Shown one piece after another: positions 53,801-62,700 of a DNA stretch of 64,000 bases. The DNA comes from G965212025 sp965215765 (GTDB taxonomy: Bacteria; Pseudomonadota; Gammaproteobacteria; Poriferisulfidales; Oxydemutatoraceae). How positions within the stretch are numbered: the stretch's first letter is position 1; every line of letters starts with the position of its first letter. A model generated the notes under the pieces. The model was not told the origin of the DNA. It saw only the letters and a program-made list of their open reading frames with translations, and did not search any database. The stretch covers positions 372,001 to 436,000 of the forward strand of contig OZ244118.1 in assembly GCA_965215765.1 (NCBI GenBank), in the 5' to 3' direction. A program made the position numbers and the translations under genes.

Positions 53801-56800
53801 GTTTGCCCAGGATTGATCAAAAGACTCAGAACACTGTGACCACTCCCGTCCAGGGAGCCGGAAAAAGATTCAATCGGTGGAAAGCCCTTTCCGTCTCGCC
53901 ACTCGTGGCTTTGCTTTGCGTCTATATCGTTTGCCAGCCGATAATGCGCCGCCGTGTCGTAACGTATTTCCTGTAGTTGGCAAAGTGTGCCGATCTGCCA
54001 GGGGTCATCCTCGCTGCCAGAGCCTGCTGCTGTTATCACCGCTGCCCATGGACACGCGCCAATGTAGGTGAAAACCGGCACTGCCTCCGTTGGGTCTGCG
54101 CCCACTTTGTTTCTGGCAAACACCCTGACTTCGTACCTGGAACCACCTTCCAGACCTGAAAATTCCACTACGGTCGAACTTGCCCATTCCTGCTGTGGCA
54201 CACGCCGCTCTTCCTTCAACCGGCCTTTTGAAAACAGTTGCACGTGGTATGCGAGATCCAGCGCAACTCCACCTGTCGGCTCTCCGTATGTGCTATTGCC
54301 CGGGGTACGTCCGTAGCCGTCATCAGCTGCCCCGACAATGGTGACCCGTATTGTCGACAGCCCTGAAGCTGTCTGGGTCACCACCGCCCCCGGAATTTTC
54401 ATCAAATGGAAACTTCCCGACGCTGCATCTCCCGCAACGCCTTCTTTTACGCCGCGTATGGAATAATGGATTTCACTGCCGCTGGCGTAACGCTCACGCA
54501 ATTCAGCCATCAATGAGTCGCCAAGCGCGAAACGGGGTTCCTCGGTGTCTCGAATGATTCCGTCCACCTCAAGCTCAAAGGAACTCACGGCAACTCCTTG
54601 ATGCTCCCACTGTAGCGTCAACCCACCTCTCGAATTCCAGTTTGCCCGGACTGCAAGCGGTGCAGCGGGAACATTCGTAAGCACCCGGAGCACGGGCAGC
54701 ATGCGGGAGTGCCCGAAATGCCAAATTCGCGGATCCCAATCCAGATACACTCTGGCTGCCCGGCAAAGATTGACGGGATCCATCGAACACTTCATTTGTT
54801 CCACAGTGCGCAAAGCGCTGCCCTGTACAGTGCCGTCATTCCCGCCTACGAGTCTGTCCCCGTCGCCCAGCTTGCTGGCATAGCTGCGAGCTATCGTGCC
54901 ACTGTTGACCCCGACCAGTCTGCCCGGCAAATCAGTTCCGCCTACAGCACCAGTGCTATAGGTACTTCTGACCGTACCGCTGTTTTCGCCGACCAGACCG
55001 CCTGTCTGACTGTCTCCGGTCACTGCGCCTCGTGCAAAGCTGTTACTGATGCTTCCTTTGTTATCGCCGACCAGACCCCCAACCTGGTTCTTTCCACTCA
55101 CACGTGATCCCCGGGAAACATGGCTACTCACGATCTTGGCGTTGCTCTCGCTCACACCCACCAAGCCCCCAACCCCGGGGGCTGTTCCGACAACCTGGTT
55201 AAGCGCGTAACTGTCACTAATGGTGCCGCCTAGGTGCAAACCCACCAGACCGCCTGTCTGACTGTTTCCGGTCACTGTGCCTTTTGCGTAGCTGTTGCTG
55301 ATGCTTCCCTTGTTTTCGCCCACCAGACCTCCGATTTGTTTGGTTCCTGTTACTGCCCCTAGCGCACGACTGCCTTCAATTGTGCCACCATCATTCTGAC
55401 CTACCAGCCCGCCTGTCTGACTGTTCCCGGTCACCGTGCCTAGTGTGTAGCTGTCACTGATGCTTCCTTTGTTTTCGCCGACCAGACCGCCGACTTGATC
55501 AAACCCACGCACATGTACTTCCTGATGTGTATGGCTGTTCACAATCCTGGCGTTGCTTTCGTTCACACCCACCAGACCGCCTGTCTGATTGGTCCCGGAC
55601 ACTGTGCCTTGTGCGTAGCTGCCACTGATGGTGCCGCCAAGGTGGCGACCCACCAGACCGCCTGTCTGATTGATCCCGGTCACTGCGCCTTGTGTATAAC
55701 TGTCACTGATGCTTCCCTTGTTTTCGCCGACCAGACCGCCCACCTGACTGTCTCCGGTCACCGTGCCTTGTGTATAACTGTTACTGATGCTTCCCTTGTT
55801 TTCGCCGACCAGACCGCCTGTCTGACTGTTTCCGGTCACTGGAGCTTGTGCGTAGCTGTCACTGATGCTTCCTTTGTTTTCGCCGACCAGGCCCCCAACC
55901 TGGTTCTTTCCACTCACACGTGATCCCCGGGATACATGGCTATTCACGATCCTGGCGTTGCTCTCGCTCACACCCACCAAGCCCCCAATCCCGAGGGCTG
56001 CTCCGACAACCTTATTCTCCGTGTGGCTGCCACTGATGGTGCCGCCAAGGTGCCAACCCACCAGACCACCCACGTACGCGTAGCCCCATATAGAGCCGGT
56101 CCCGGTCACATCTCCATTCGCATGGCTGGAAGTGACCGAACCCCTGTTTTTGCCCACCAGACCTCCGACTTGATTGCTTCCTGTTACTGCCCCAGACGCA
56201 TGACTGCCTGCAATCGTGCCACCGTCATTCTGACCCACCAGACCGCCGACAACCCATCTGTCGCGAGAGTTCTCCCCAACCCTTACCGTTGACGTGCTGT
56301 TGCGGATGACACCATCCTGATTCAGGCCAACCAGCCCACCGATGGTTCTGTACCCGTCAACCTTGCCATCAACCTCGCTGTCCTCAATCGTTCCCCGATT
56401 GTTCAGCCCAACCAGAGAACCGACATTCACTCCGTTTTCCGTCAAAAAATCCACCAGCTTCACACGCTTCAGCAAGCCACCCTGCAGCTCGCCAAACAGC
56501 CCTATATTCTCGAGCACTTCGTCTGCTGCGTTGACCTTCAAATTGGAAATCTGATAACCGTTGCCATCATAAGTGCCAGAAAAATCCTTGATCGGTGTAA
56601 AACCGTTTTTCCAGCCATGCGTCATCGTCGTTGCGTCTATATCTTTGATCTGGATGTAGTGCGACTGGGGCGATGTTTCCATGTCGCGCAAATGGCACAG
56701 GTTTTCTACCTGGTAGGGATCACTTTCAGTTCCGGAACCTGCCATGGCCTGCGAACTTGCAGCGCACGCGAGCCCAGGATCCATATAGGGGAATTGGCTG

Positions 56801-58296
56801 TTGTTGTAATAGGTGTCTCCGTAATTGAGAATGTTGAAGGCTCTTTCGTCCGCGTAAATCCCACCCATCCCATAATAAAACGTGGTGCATTCCCAACCCG
56901 GATTGTCAGGGGCGACAGTGTAAACCCCTATCGCCATGCCGGTCTTTTTATAAAACGCGGTTGAGCCGGACGCTCCAAATGTAGGAGAGATGCCCTTATA
57001 CGTTAATTCTAAAAACTGGCAAATCGCTCCTTCACAGAAAGGTGGGGTACCTTTCTTGCCGCCGGTGAACCTGTAGACTGCCGAACCTAGCGGTCTCACT
57101 GCACTTTCAAACTCAGCCAACTGTTGAGGCCTGAGGCCGGAGTAGTGTATGGAGTAACCGCTGAAGGTACCGGTAGTGCGGGTCATCCACTCCAGCGATT
57201 TATAATTTCCGTGCCCGGAAAACGCCCCATCAAGACGCACAATCGCCCAATCTCCACCCTCATCAGATCTCGGCACTATTGCCTTTCCTGCCACATATCT
57301 CACACCATGGGCGTGTGAATCACCAGGAATGCTGATGTAGAATGCTAAAAACGGTTTGTCCACAGTGTCAGCGTCCACTTCAGGGAAAGGGTGAAATGCT
57401 GTCAGAATGTAGGCTCCACCACCCGACTTGCTCTTTATAAAAGTCCCAGTCCCGCAGAGACCATTGCGGCAGAAGCTCACGACACCATTGGTCACATCAT
57501 GCACGTAAGCCGGGCTCTCGCTGTCTACATAGTTATTCTCACCGGGGTAAGTTCTGGTGCCTGCACGCTTGCAATTGCCGGCTTGTCTCCGAGGTGCCAG
57601 GTTCCTGACCCCCTCTCCGTGTAAAACCCCGTTGTTATCCTTGAATGTGTGGCTCACTTTTTCGACCGAAAAAGGAAAATTTTCTGGCTCCAGGTGGTAA
57701 CTGTCCGGAACCCAAAACTCTATGACAACGGTGTCACCAGACACCGGGAACGCCACAAAACCGTCATCATCACGTGACAAGCCGCGTCCCGTGTACTCTA
57801 CGACCTCTTGATTGCTGTCTCCGGTGAGGGCATAGACATTCACCGACATCCCCGGGTCGAGGGGAAACCCAGAAAAATGCAACCACAGCTGCAGGGCAGA
57901 CGGAGAGCGAATCTGCGCCTGCCAGACATCAAGACCATCTTCCTGTTTGACCAGCGCCCAGTTGGAACGCCTTAAATGGACGTTCCGGGCAAAGCTGGTG
58001 TAGTTGATCGTTGTCTTACGGAGCAGTTCACGAATTTGCTCCTGTTCCTGCGTGCTGAAAGACCCCAAGTCCAGTTGCTGCGCGCGGGCAGGATACAGAG
58101 TTCGAGTGGCTTCCCGGGCATTCCTCCCCTCCGAAAAGGGATAGGACGTGAAGCCTTGTTCTGCCAGAGATTCCTGAACCTGACCGAAAACGAGTGAGCT
58201 CGGCATGATGATGGATACACCCACGAGCAGCCACTTCAGCCAACCATGGCTGCCGGAAACCTGCGCATCCGGAAATCTGAAATCTGCTTTTTTCAT
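47809..58296 (-). CDS. Giant GLUG-repeat protease-adhesin, copy 3 (3495 aa)
   Basis: This is an intact paralogue with the same architecture as copy 2. Signal peptide with long N-region (1-39), pro-domain (45-235), trypsin-like protease domain (about 285-460) with His302 in LTAFHPF, Asp near 347 in GDWAIVR and Ser near 441 in FGASGSTAFY, closer to the canonical T-A-x-H and G-x-S-G motifs than copy 2. GLUG blocks start near 510, 1414, 2082 and 2632, each followed by FN3-like modules, then a terminal FN3-like run and the short tail EEPEPALRLKVFLGGMVR. The protease region differs from copies 1 and 2 much more than the GLUG/FN3 part does. Header 3 carries an expanded GGSGGSGRSGSEDD. The last 1400 residues are nearly identical to copy 4. 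A conserved promoter lies about 190 bp upstream. Likely a secreted or surface protein; anchoring mechanism unknown. Confidence 0.9.
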   Translation of the reverse strand: MKKADFRFPDAQVSGSHGWLKWLLVGVSIIMPSSLVFGQVQESLAEQGFTSYPFSEGRNAREATRTLYPARAQQLDLGSFSTQEQEQIRELLRKTTINYTSFARNVHLRRSNWALVKQEDGLDVWQAQIRSPSALQLWLHFSGFPLDPGMSVNVYALTGDSNQEVVEYTGRGLSRDDDGFVAFPVSGDTVVIEFWVPDSYHLEPENFPFSVEKVSHTFKDNNGVLHGEGVRNLAPRRQAGNCKRAGTRTYPGENNYVDSESPAYVHDVTNGVVSFCRNGLCGTGTFIKSKSGGGAYILTAFHPFPEVDADTVDKPFLAFYISIPGDSHAHGVRYVAGKAIVPRSDEGGDWAIVRLDGAFSGHGNYKSLEWMTRTTGTFSGYSIHYSGLRPQQLAEFESAVRPLGSAVYRFTGGKKGTPPFCEGAICQFLELTYKGISPTFGASGSTAFYKKTGMAIGVYTVAPDNPGWECTTFYYGMGGIYADERAFNILNYGDTYYNNSQFPYMDPGLACAASSQAMAGSGTESDPYQVENLCHLRDMETSPQSHYIQIKDIDATTMTHGWKNGFTPIKDFSGTYDGNGYQISNLKVNAADEVLENIGLFGELQGGLLKRVKLVDFLTENGVNVGSLVGLNNRGTIEDSEVDGKVDGYRTIGGLVGLNQDGVIRNSTSTVRVGENSRDRWVVGGLVGQNDGGTIAGSHASGAVTGSNQVGGLVGKNRGSVTSSHANGDVTGTGSIWGYAYVGGLVGWHLGGTISGSHTENKVVGAALGIGGLVGVSESNARIVNSHVSRGSRVSGKNQVGGLVGENKGSISDSYAQAPVTGNSQTGGLVGENKGSISNSYTQGTVTGDSQVGGLVGENKGSISDSYTQGAVTGINQTGGLVGRHLGGTISGSYAQGTVSGTNQTGGLVGVNESNARIVNSHTHQEVHVRGFDQVGGLVGENKGSISDSYTLGTVTGNSQTGGLVGQNDGGTIEGSRALGAVTGTKQIGGLVGENKGSISNSYAKGTVTGNSQTGGLVGLHLGGTISDSYALNQVVGTAPGVGGLVGVSESNAKIVSSHVSRGSRVSGKNQVGGLVGDNKGSISNSFARGAVTGDSQTGGLVGENSGTVRSTYSTGAVGGTDLPGRLVGVNSGTIARSYASKLGDGDRLVGGNDGTVQGSALRTVEQMKCSMDPVNLCRAARVYLDWDPRIWHFGHSRMLPVLRVLTNVPAAPLAVRANWNSRGGLTLQWEHQGVAVSSFELEVDGIIRDTEEPRFALGDSLMAELRERYASGSEIHYSIRGVKEGVAGDAASGSFHLMKIPGAVVTQTASGLSTIRVTIVGAADDGYGRTPGNSTYGEPTGGVALDLAYHVQLFSKGRLKEERRVPQQEWASSTVVEFSGLEGGSRYEVRVFARNKVGADPTEAVPVFTYIGACPWAAVITAAGSGSEDDPWQIGTLCQLQEIRYDTAAHYRLANDIDAKQSHEWRDGKGFPPIESFSGSLDGSGHSVLSLLINPGQTDYVGLFGRLNGGALQRLALVNVTVRGRDATGALAGSVEENGSINGSTVTGLIGGRFYVGGVAGENHGLIKLSHSESTVIGTTDSQGRSKSIGGLVGKNFPGARIRSSYARGSVSGAGSVGGLVGHNQASIYHSHAQSTVSGHQYVGGLVGNNYGFISGSYSAGAVSGVEDVGGLTGWHSSNSIVDSHSDSAVISAGNRVGGLVGLSSGSILRSHATGAVSGNDQVGGLAGESRSGSIDDSYATGSVSGKAQIGGLAGNSERSTDNNIRIDGSYATGLVNGNNQAGMLVGHSEGTDMAANYALEPGAGSSARELVGSGGEDATKNNFSRTLAQLKCPLLPGGTCQGAVSYSGWSTQVWYFGDEQTLPVHRALRAVPPAPPSRLQAKWNLEGELELNWTAARTGSLNAGYWVEVAGHSLETESASFTFGRRLLQSLRSESRSSTLQVSVRGYNRHGMSKATTVTFKLLSAPGKLAVVWASAQAFSLRVSLMAPADDGYGQSPEDPAYGYTSVGVSSGLGYRVRLYAGGELMQEQELAHTVGETSAAVEFSGLASDNFYEVVAMPYNRAGEGPSFFLSAFTRPWQCDGEALASAGGSGGSGRSGSEDDPWQIATLCQLQDIRSVPAAHYRLAGDIEAGPSRNWRAGEGFAPIADFSGSLDGAGFQIFHLMVRSDALEDVGMFAQLRGGLLEQVVLLNAQLWGSANVGALVGRNDGGRIVDSGVTGSLFGGQVAGGLVGINAGTINGSAAQLTSEPGGRVAGGLVGRNLAVGSIDTSYAGGSVSGAVRAGGLVADNQGSVTDSYTTAFVTGEGLVAGLVANNHGTVSRSYAAGSVSGAGQHGSFAGSSPGGIADSYAAELPRVNGGSVPFVADDTGRGSDFLRTLQQLRCPTAPGLACEGRSTYSGWSAETWSFGDYRTLPVLRGFETPGKPLRLLAQWKSPSTLLLRWERPLGGPERIGYRVESGVLFEETLSDYFIAGVDWLQKLRARHEGGSTLFLTVRSYNLYGAGEAARVSVRLLDVPGSLTDVRVIPGITTLRLSFTAPANDGYGRKPVDADYATSAEAMALRLAYRIRLYASGELVEERDIPPGNPLSPVTMEFTELKSVFAYRLEAFAHNTVGTGSPSTIRAVTSFPGCARKGLKSASGDGSGDNPWQIATLCQLQDVRSDLYAHYVQVADIDASPSRGWSGGAGFHPIEPFSGTFDGAGREISDLYINRPETNTIGLFSRLAEDGIAKGVVLVDAWVKGKNSVGALVGFNDGTVMNSVVRSAQVSGGRAGANIGGLAGGNGGLLIDSGASAEVDGGRYVGGLVGYVKAKGRVVGSTVRASQVRALESAGGLAGLALGAAILYSSADAAVRVSGEGRGNAGGLVGYSRGSTILHCYATGSAIAMDGLRAGGLVGYSGSTIAYSYADVSVSGDRRVGGLVGINSGSVHASYALGEVRGHSFTGGLVGSNVHRIQDSYAANRVVGGSGNTGSLAGHSAPDAVIERSYAPVSAQAALVGNGSTDGALPRTLTQLRCPTAAGQRCADATTYAGWEPGAWHFGSTRTLPLLRALVDIPATPVDLAVSWKSPDHLRFTWAAGSSAVDSYELELAGTIREITAPTFDFNGDFLAGFRKNKQAACPHPYRLRAVHGDVVGYPAAGHFYLPILPGETTITVLVPGQTTARLVLTTKGYGDCASLADNALATSPNHAMLSGFGYVVVVSAAGLSTETFFPTGAFDTEIEITDLLPKRSYSLQVYARNQAGVGEPAQAYENSGTFSTIAVPGRPSGLQARWESANRVNLSWGAASSNRATIDSYQLSVDGKSHSVSGTATSYVLSDHVLAQLRKKHAGGEQISYSLQAVNRAGTGAMNTAVFTLLDVLEGASTMQLTSEAYDHVRVHLEYSGNDGYGRASHHADFGAPVDGMSLGLGYRVQLLSHGELMEEKFVAMPMPRAAVKTKFAELQDGVAYEVRAFPRNSVAEASGVRRSISLAPPFQVQEEPEPALRLKVFLGGMVR

Positions 58297-58487
58297 TGTG
58301 AATGCTTAGGAGCCATGCGGGCGGAAAAATAGAGAGCATAACCTGCCTGCGACATAAAATTCCTGCCACAATATTCAACATCTGTTCTCCATGGCTGACG
58401 CACTGAGCGATCCTCTGGCTCTGACCTTTACTCACTCTCTGATGTCTCGGCACGGCTGTACGCGCCGAAAAATCACTTAGTTGGTTA

Positions 58488-58516
58488 ATTGTACAAAATA
58501 ACGCCCAATCCGGCAA
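58488..58516 (-). promoter_or_regulatory. Predicted promoter of GLUG copy 3
   Basis: On the minus strand TTGCCG (58511-58516) is followed after 17 bp by TACAAT (58488-58493), matching the arrangement upstream of copy 1. The leader to the ATG at 58296 would be about 185 nt and is conserved with copy 1. Confidence 0.55.
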
Positions 58517-58654
58517 ATTATTATAAGAAGATACCGACCCCATCCGACCGGAAAACCCCGAAAACAGCGCCAAGGCGTACTGTCTTATTTGTTGACTTTT
58601 TGGTCTCCAGTGGAATGAATCAGTGACAATAGTCGGCACTGCAACTTCTTGTTT

Positions 58655-58866
58655 TTAACTGCGAAAAACGTAAAAGTTGGTATTTGCAATTCGTATGATT
58701 TCAGTTTTGTGACAGCTTCCAAAGTTCACCAAAAGCCCCAATTCAAGGCCTGTTGTTTTAAGACAATTCAACAGTTGTGCTTCATGTTCATCAACAATGT
58801 TTGTCATGGCAGATAAGGTCAGGCTTATGGACTTGCTTTAAAGGTTCACCCTCTGTGCCTTGAAAG
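58655..58866 (-). pseudogene. GxxExxY-family protein remnant
   Basis: Two overlapping frames on the minus strand resemble consecutive parts of GxxExxY proteins. FQGTEGEPLKQVHKPDLICHDK (58866 to about 58800) is followed, in another frame, by MTNIVDEHEAQLLNCLK and TTGLELGLLVNFG, ending YVFRS-stop at 58655. The usual IIVELKA stretch between them is missing. It is thus a frameshifted C-terminal fragment with an internal deletion. The function of intact GxxExxY proteins is not established. No intact copy is in the window. Confidence 0.7.
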
Positions 58867-59752
58867 GAATGCTCCTTATGGAAAACCCCTTCTCCAGACA
58901 CTCCTGGCACACTGCCTCAAGGAAAATACACATTTGTCAGAAAACAAAACCCTTTCGTGTTTTCTGCGGTTGTTAAACTCGTGGTTCATAGTTCTCTTGC
59001 CAGTTGCCCGGGTTCTTCACCAAAGGAATGCTCCTTATGGAAAACTCCTTTTACAGACATTCCTGGCACACTGCCTCAAGGAAACCACATCTAACTTCCC
59101 TTAACCGCATAGCATTCATCAGGAACAAAACTTCTCGTGCTTTTCGCGGTTAAAAAACAAACTAACTTGCGTGTATTTCGCGGTTGTTAAACTCGTGGTT
59201 CATAGTTCTCTCACCAGTTTCCCGAGCTATTCACCAAAGGAATGCTCCTTATGGAAAACTCCTTCTCCAGACACTCCTGGCACGCTGCCTCAAGGAAACC
59301 ACAACCTCACTTCTCTGAATCACATAGCATTTATCAGAAAACAAAACCCTTTCGTGCTTTTCGCGGTTATTAAATTCGTGGTTCATAGTTCTCTCGCCAG
59401 TTGCCCGGGCTCTTCACCAAAGGAATGCTCCTTATGGAAAGCTCCTTCTCCAGACACTCCCGGCACACTGTCTCAAGGAAACCACATCTAACTTCCCTTA
59501 ACCGCATAGCATTCATCAGAAAACAAAACTTTTTCGTGTATTTCATGGTTATTAAATTCGTGGTTCATAGTTCTATCACCAGTTGCCCGGGCTCTTCACC
59601 AAAGGAATGCTCCTTATGGAAAGCTCCTTCTCCAGACATTCTTGGCACGCTGCCTCAAGGAAACCACAACCTCACTTCTCTGAATCACATAGCATTCATC
59701 AGGAAACAAAACTTTTTCGTGTATTTCGCGGTTATTAAATTAGCGTATGCCC
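58863..59752. repeat. Intergenic repeat array downstream of GLUG copy 4
   Basis: The core AAAGGAATGCTCCTTATGG recurs at 58863, 59022, 59236, 59419 and 59601 (spacings 159, 214, 183, 182). Units also share CAGACACTCCTGGCACACTG, GCATTTATCAGAAAACAAAAC, TTTCGTG.(T/A)TTTCGCGGTTA and GGTTCATAGTTCTCTCGCCA. Single copies occur at about 35915-36060 and 47610-47800, so the family marks the 3' side of each giant gene. Small plus-strand frames here (for example 59171-59491 and 59401-59838) repeat one another and look like by-products. Confidence 0.8.
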
Positions 59753-62700
59753 TCAGCGAACCATACCGCCCAAAAAGACTTTCAGGCGCAATGCTGGCTC
59801 TGGCTCTTTCTGCACCTGGAACGGGGGTGCCAGACTGATGGAGCGCCGCACACCTGACGCTTCAGCCACGCTGTTTCGGGGGAATGCCCTGACTTCGTAT
59901 GCAACACCATCCTGCAATTCTGCAAATTTTGTCTTGACGGCTTCTCCCGGTATCGGTATTGCAACAAATTTCTCTTCCATCAGTTCTCCATACGAAAGCA
60001 ACTGTACCCGGCACTTCAGGTCAAGCGGCACTTCGTCGACTGCGGTTGCAAAATCAGCATGGTGCGAGGCGCGTCCGTAGCCATCATTTCCCGAGTATTC
60101 CAGATGCACCCACACGTGGTTGTGTGCTTCGGACGTCAGCTGCATGGTCAATGACCCTTCAAGAATGTCGAGCAAAGTAAATGTTGCTGTGCTCATCGCG
60201 CCTGCCCCGGCACGATTGACTGCCTGTAACGAATAGCGTATCTGCTCTCCTCCTGCGTGCTTCTTGCGCAGCTGTGCCAGGACATGGTCTGACAACACAT
60301 AAGTAGTGGCGGTTCCCGAGACGGAGTGGCTTTTTCCGTCCACGAAAAGCCGGTAGCTGTCTATCGTCGCTCCGTTGCTGCTCGCCGCTTCCCAACTCAG
60401 GTTCACCCGATCTGCGGACTCCCACTTGGGTTGCAAGCCTGAAGGTCTGCCAGGCTCCGCTATGGTGCTGAACGTGCCGCTGTTTTCGTATGCCTGGGCG
60501 GGCTCCCCGTCGCCCACCCAGTTACGCGCATAGACCTGTAACGCATAGCTTCTCTTCGGCAGCAAGTCGGTGATCTCGATCTCGGCATCAAAAGCACCTG
60601 TCGGAAAAAAAGTCTTGGTGCTGCGTCCTCCAGCACTCACCACCACCACGTAGCCAAAGCCGGAGCCTGTAGCGCGATCAGGTGAAGTCGCAAGCGCATT
60701 GTCCGCCAGGGAAGCGCAATCGTCATGTCCAATGATTGCCAACATCAGGCGCACAGTGGTTTGCCCGGGCACCAGCTCCGTTATCGTCGTCGCGCCCGGG
60801 AGACCGGGCAAATAGAAGTAAGCGGCTGCCGGATAGCCAACGACATCTCCGCGCACAGCACGAAGGCGGTACGGGTGGGGGCAAGACTCTTGCTTGTTTT
60901 TCCGAAACTCGGCCAGAAAATCTCCGTTGAAGTCAAAGGTCGGTGCTGTGACCTCCCGTACTGTTCCTGCCAGTTCAAGTTCGTAGTAATCAAGCACTGA
61001 ACTTCCCGCCGCCCACGTGAAGCGCAGATGATCCTGAGATTCCCAGCTCACCGCCAAATCAACCGGTGTGGCAGGAATGTCGATAAGCGCGCGCAGCAAG
61101 GGCAGCGTACGGGTACTGCCAAAATGCCAGGCTTCCGGTTCCCAGCCGGCATAAGTCGTGGCACCGGCGCATCTCTGCCCCGCCGTAGTCGGGCAACGCA
61201 ACTGGGTCAGAGTGCGAGGTGAACTGCCGCCCGTCAAGCCATTGCCCACCAAAGCTGCCTGTGCAGACACGGGTGCGTAACTGCGCTCAATCACCGCACC
61301 CGGAGCAGAATAACCCGCCAGACTCCCGGTGCTGTCCGACCCCCCAACAACCCTGTTCGCTGCATAGCTGTCCTGTATGCGGCGGATATTGCTTCCGACC
61401 AACCCCCCGGTGAAGGAATGACCCCGTACCTCACCGAGTGCATGGCTCGCATGGACAAAACCGGCGTTGATGCCCACCAATCCACCCACACGTCTATCTC
61501 CGCTGACCGACACGTCGGTATAGCTGTAGGCAATGGTGCTTCCGCTATAGCCGACCAGACCGCCGGCGCGCGAGCCGTCCACAGCGATGGCCGAACCTGT
61601 CGCGTAACAGTGCAAAATCGTGCTTTCCTGGCTATAGCCAACCAGGCCGCCGGCGTTGCCCCGCCCTTCACCCGAGACATGCACCGCCGCATCGGCGCTG
61701 CTGTACAAAATAGCGGCTCCCAGAGCCAGCCCGGCCAGACCACCGGCAGACTCAAGTGCGCGTACTTGCGAAGTCCTCACCGTGCTGCCCACGACCCGAC
61801 CTTTTGCTTTCACATAACCGACCAGACCGCCGACGTTTCTGCCCCCGTCAACCTCGGCACTGGCACCACTGTCGATCAGCAAACCCCCGTTGCCACCCGC
61901 CAGCCCGCCAATGTTGACTCCGGCTCTGCCGCCGGAAATCTGTGCAGACTTCACGACGCTGTTCATGACGGTTCCGTCGTTAAAGCCGACCAGGGCTCCG
62001 ACGCTGTTTTTTCCTTTTACCCACGCATCAACGAGCACCACTCCCTTGGCGATCCCGTCTTCTGCGAGTCTGGAAAACAGGCCAACCGTATCCGTCTCCG
62101 GGCGGTTAATGTGCAGAGCAGAGATTTGCCGCCCTGCCCCGTCGAAAGTGCCTGAAAAAGGCTCTATCGGATGAAAACCGGTGCCGCCTGACCACTCCCG
62201 ACTCGACCGGGCGTCAATATCTGCCACCTGCACATAATGAGCGTGCAGATCAGAGCGCACATCCTGCAGTTGGCACAGCGTGCCAATTTGCCACGGGTTG
62301 TCGCTGCTGCCGTCACCCTGCGCACTCTTCAGACCCTTGCCGACGCATCCCGGAAAGCTGGTCACCGCACGGATCGTTGACGGCGATCCGCTACCCACCG
62401 TGTTATGGGCGAAGGCTTCCAGCCGATATTCGGAAGCACTTTCCAGTTCCGCAAATTCCACCATGACCGGGCTCAGAGGACTCCCCAGCGTAATGTCACG
62501 TTCCTCTGTCAGTTCCCCAGACGCATACAGGCGTATCCGGTATGCCAAACGCAAAGCCAAGGCTTGCGCCGCCGCCGCATAATCAGCGTTAACCGGCTTG
62601 CGACCGTAGCCGTCATTGGCAGGGGCTGTAAAGCTGAGTCTCAGCGTGGTGATCCCCGGTATCACGCGCACATCAGTCAGAGAACCGGGAACGTCCAGCA

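Noticed and set aside
59171..59838. Two repeated plus-strand open frames in the intergenic array
   Set aside because: They translate the same repeat twice and overlap the antisense 3' end of copy 4; they look like by-products of the array.
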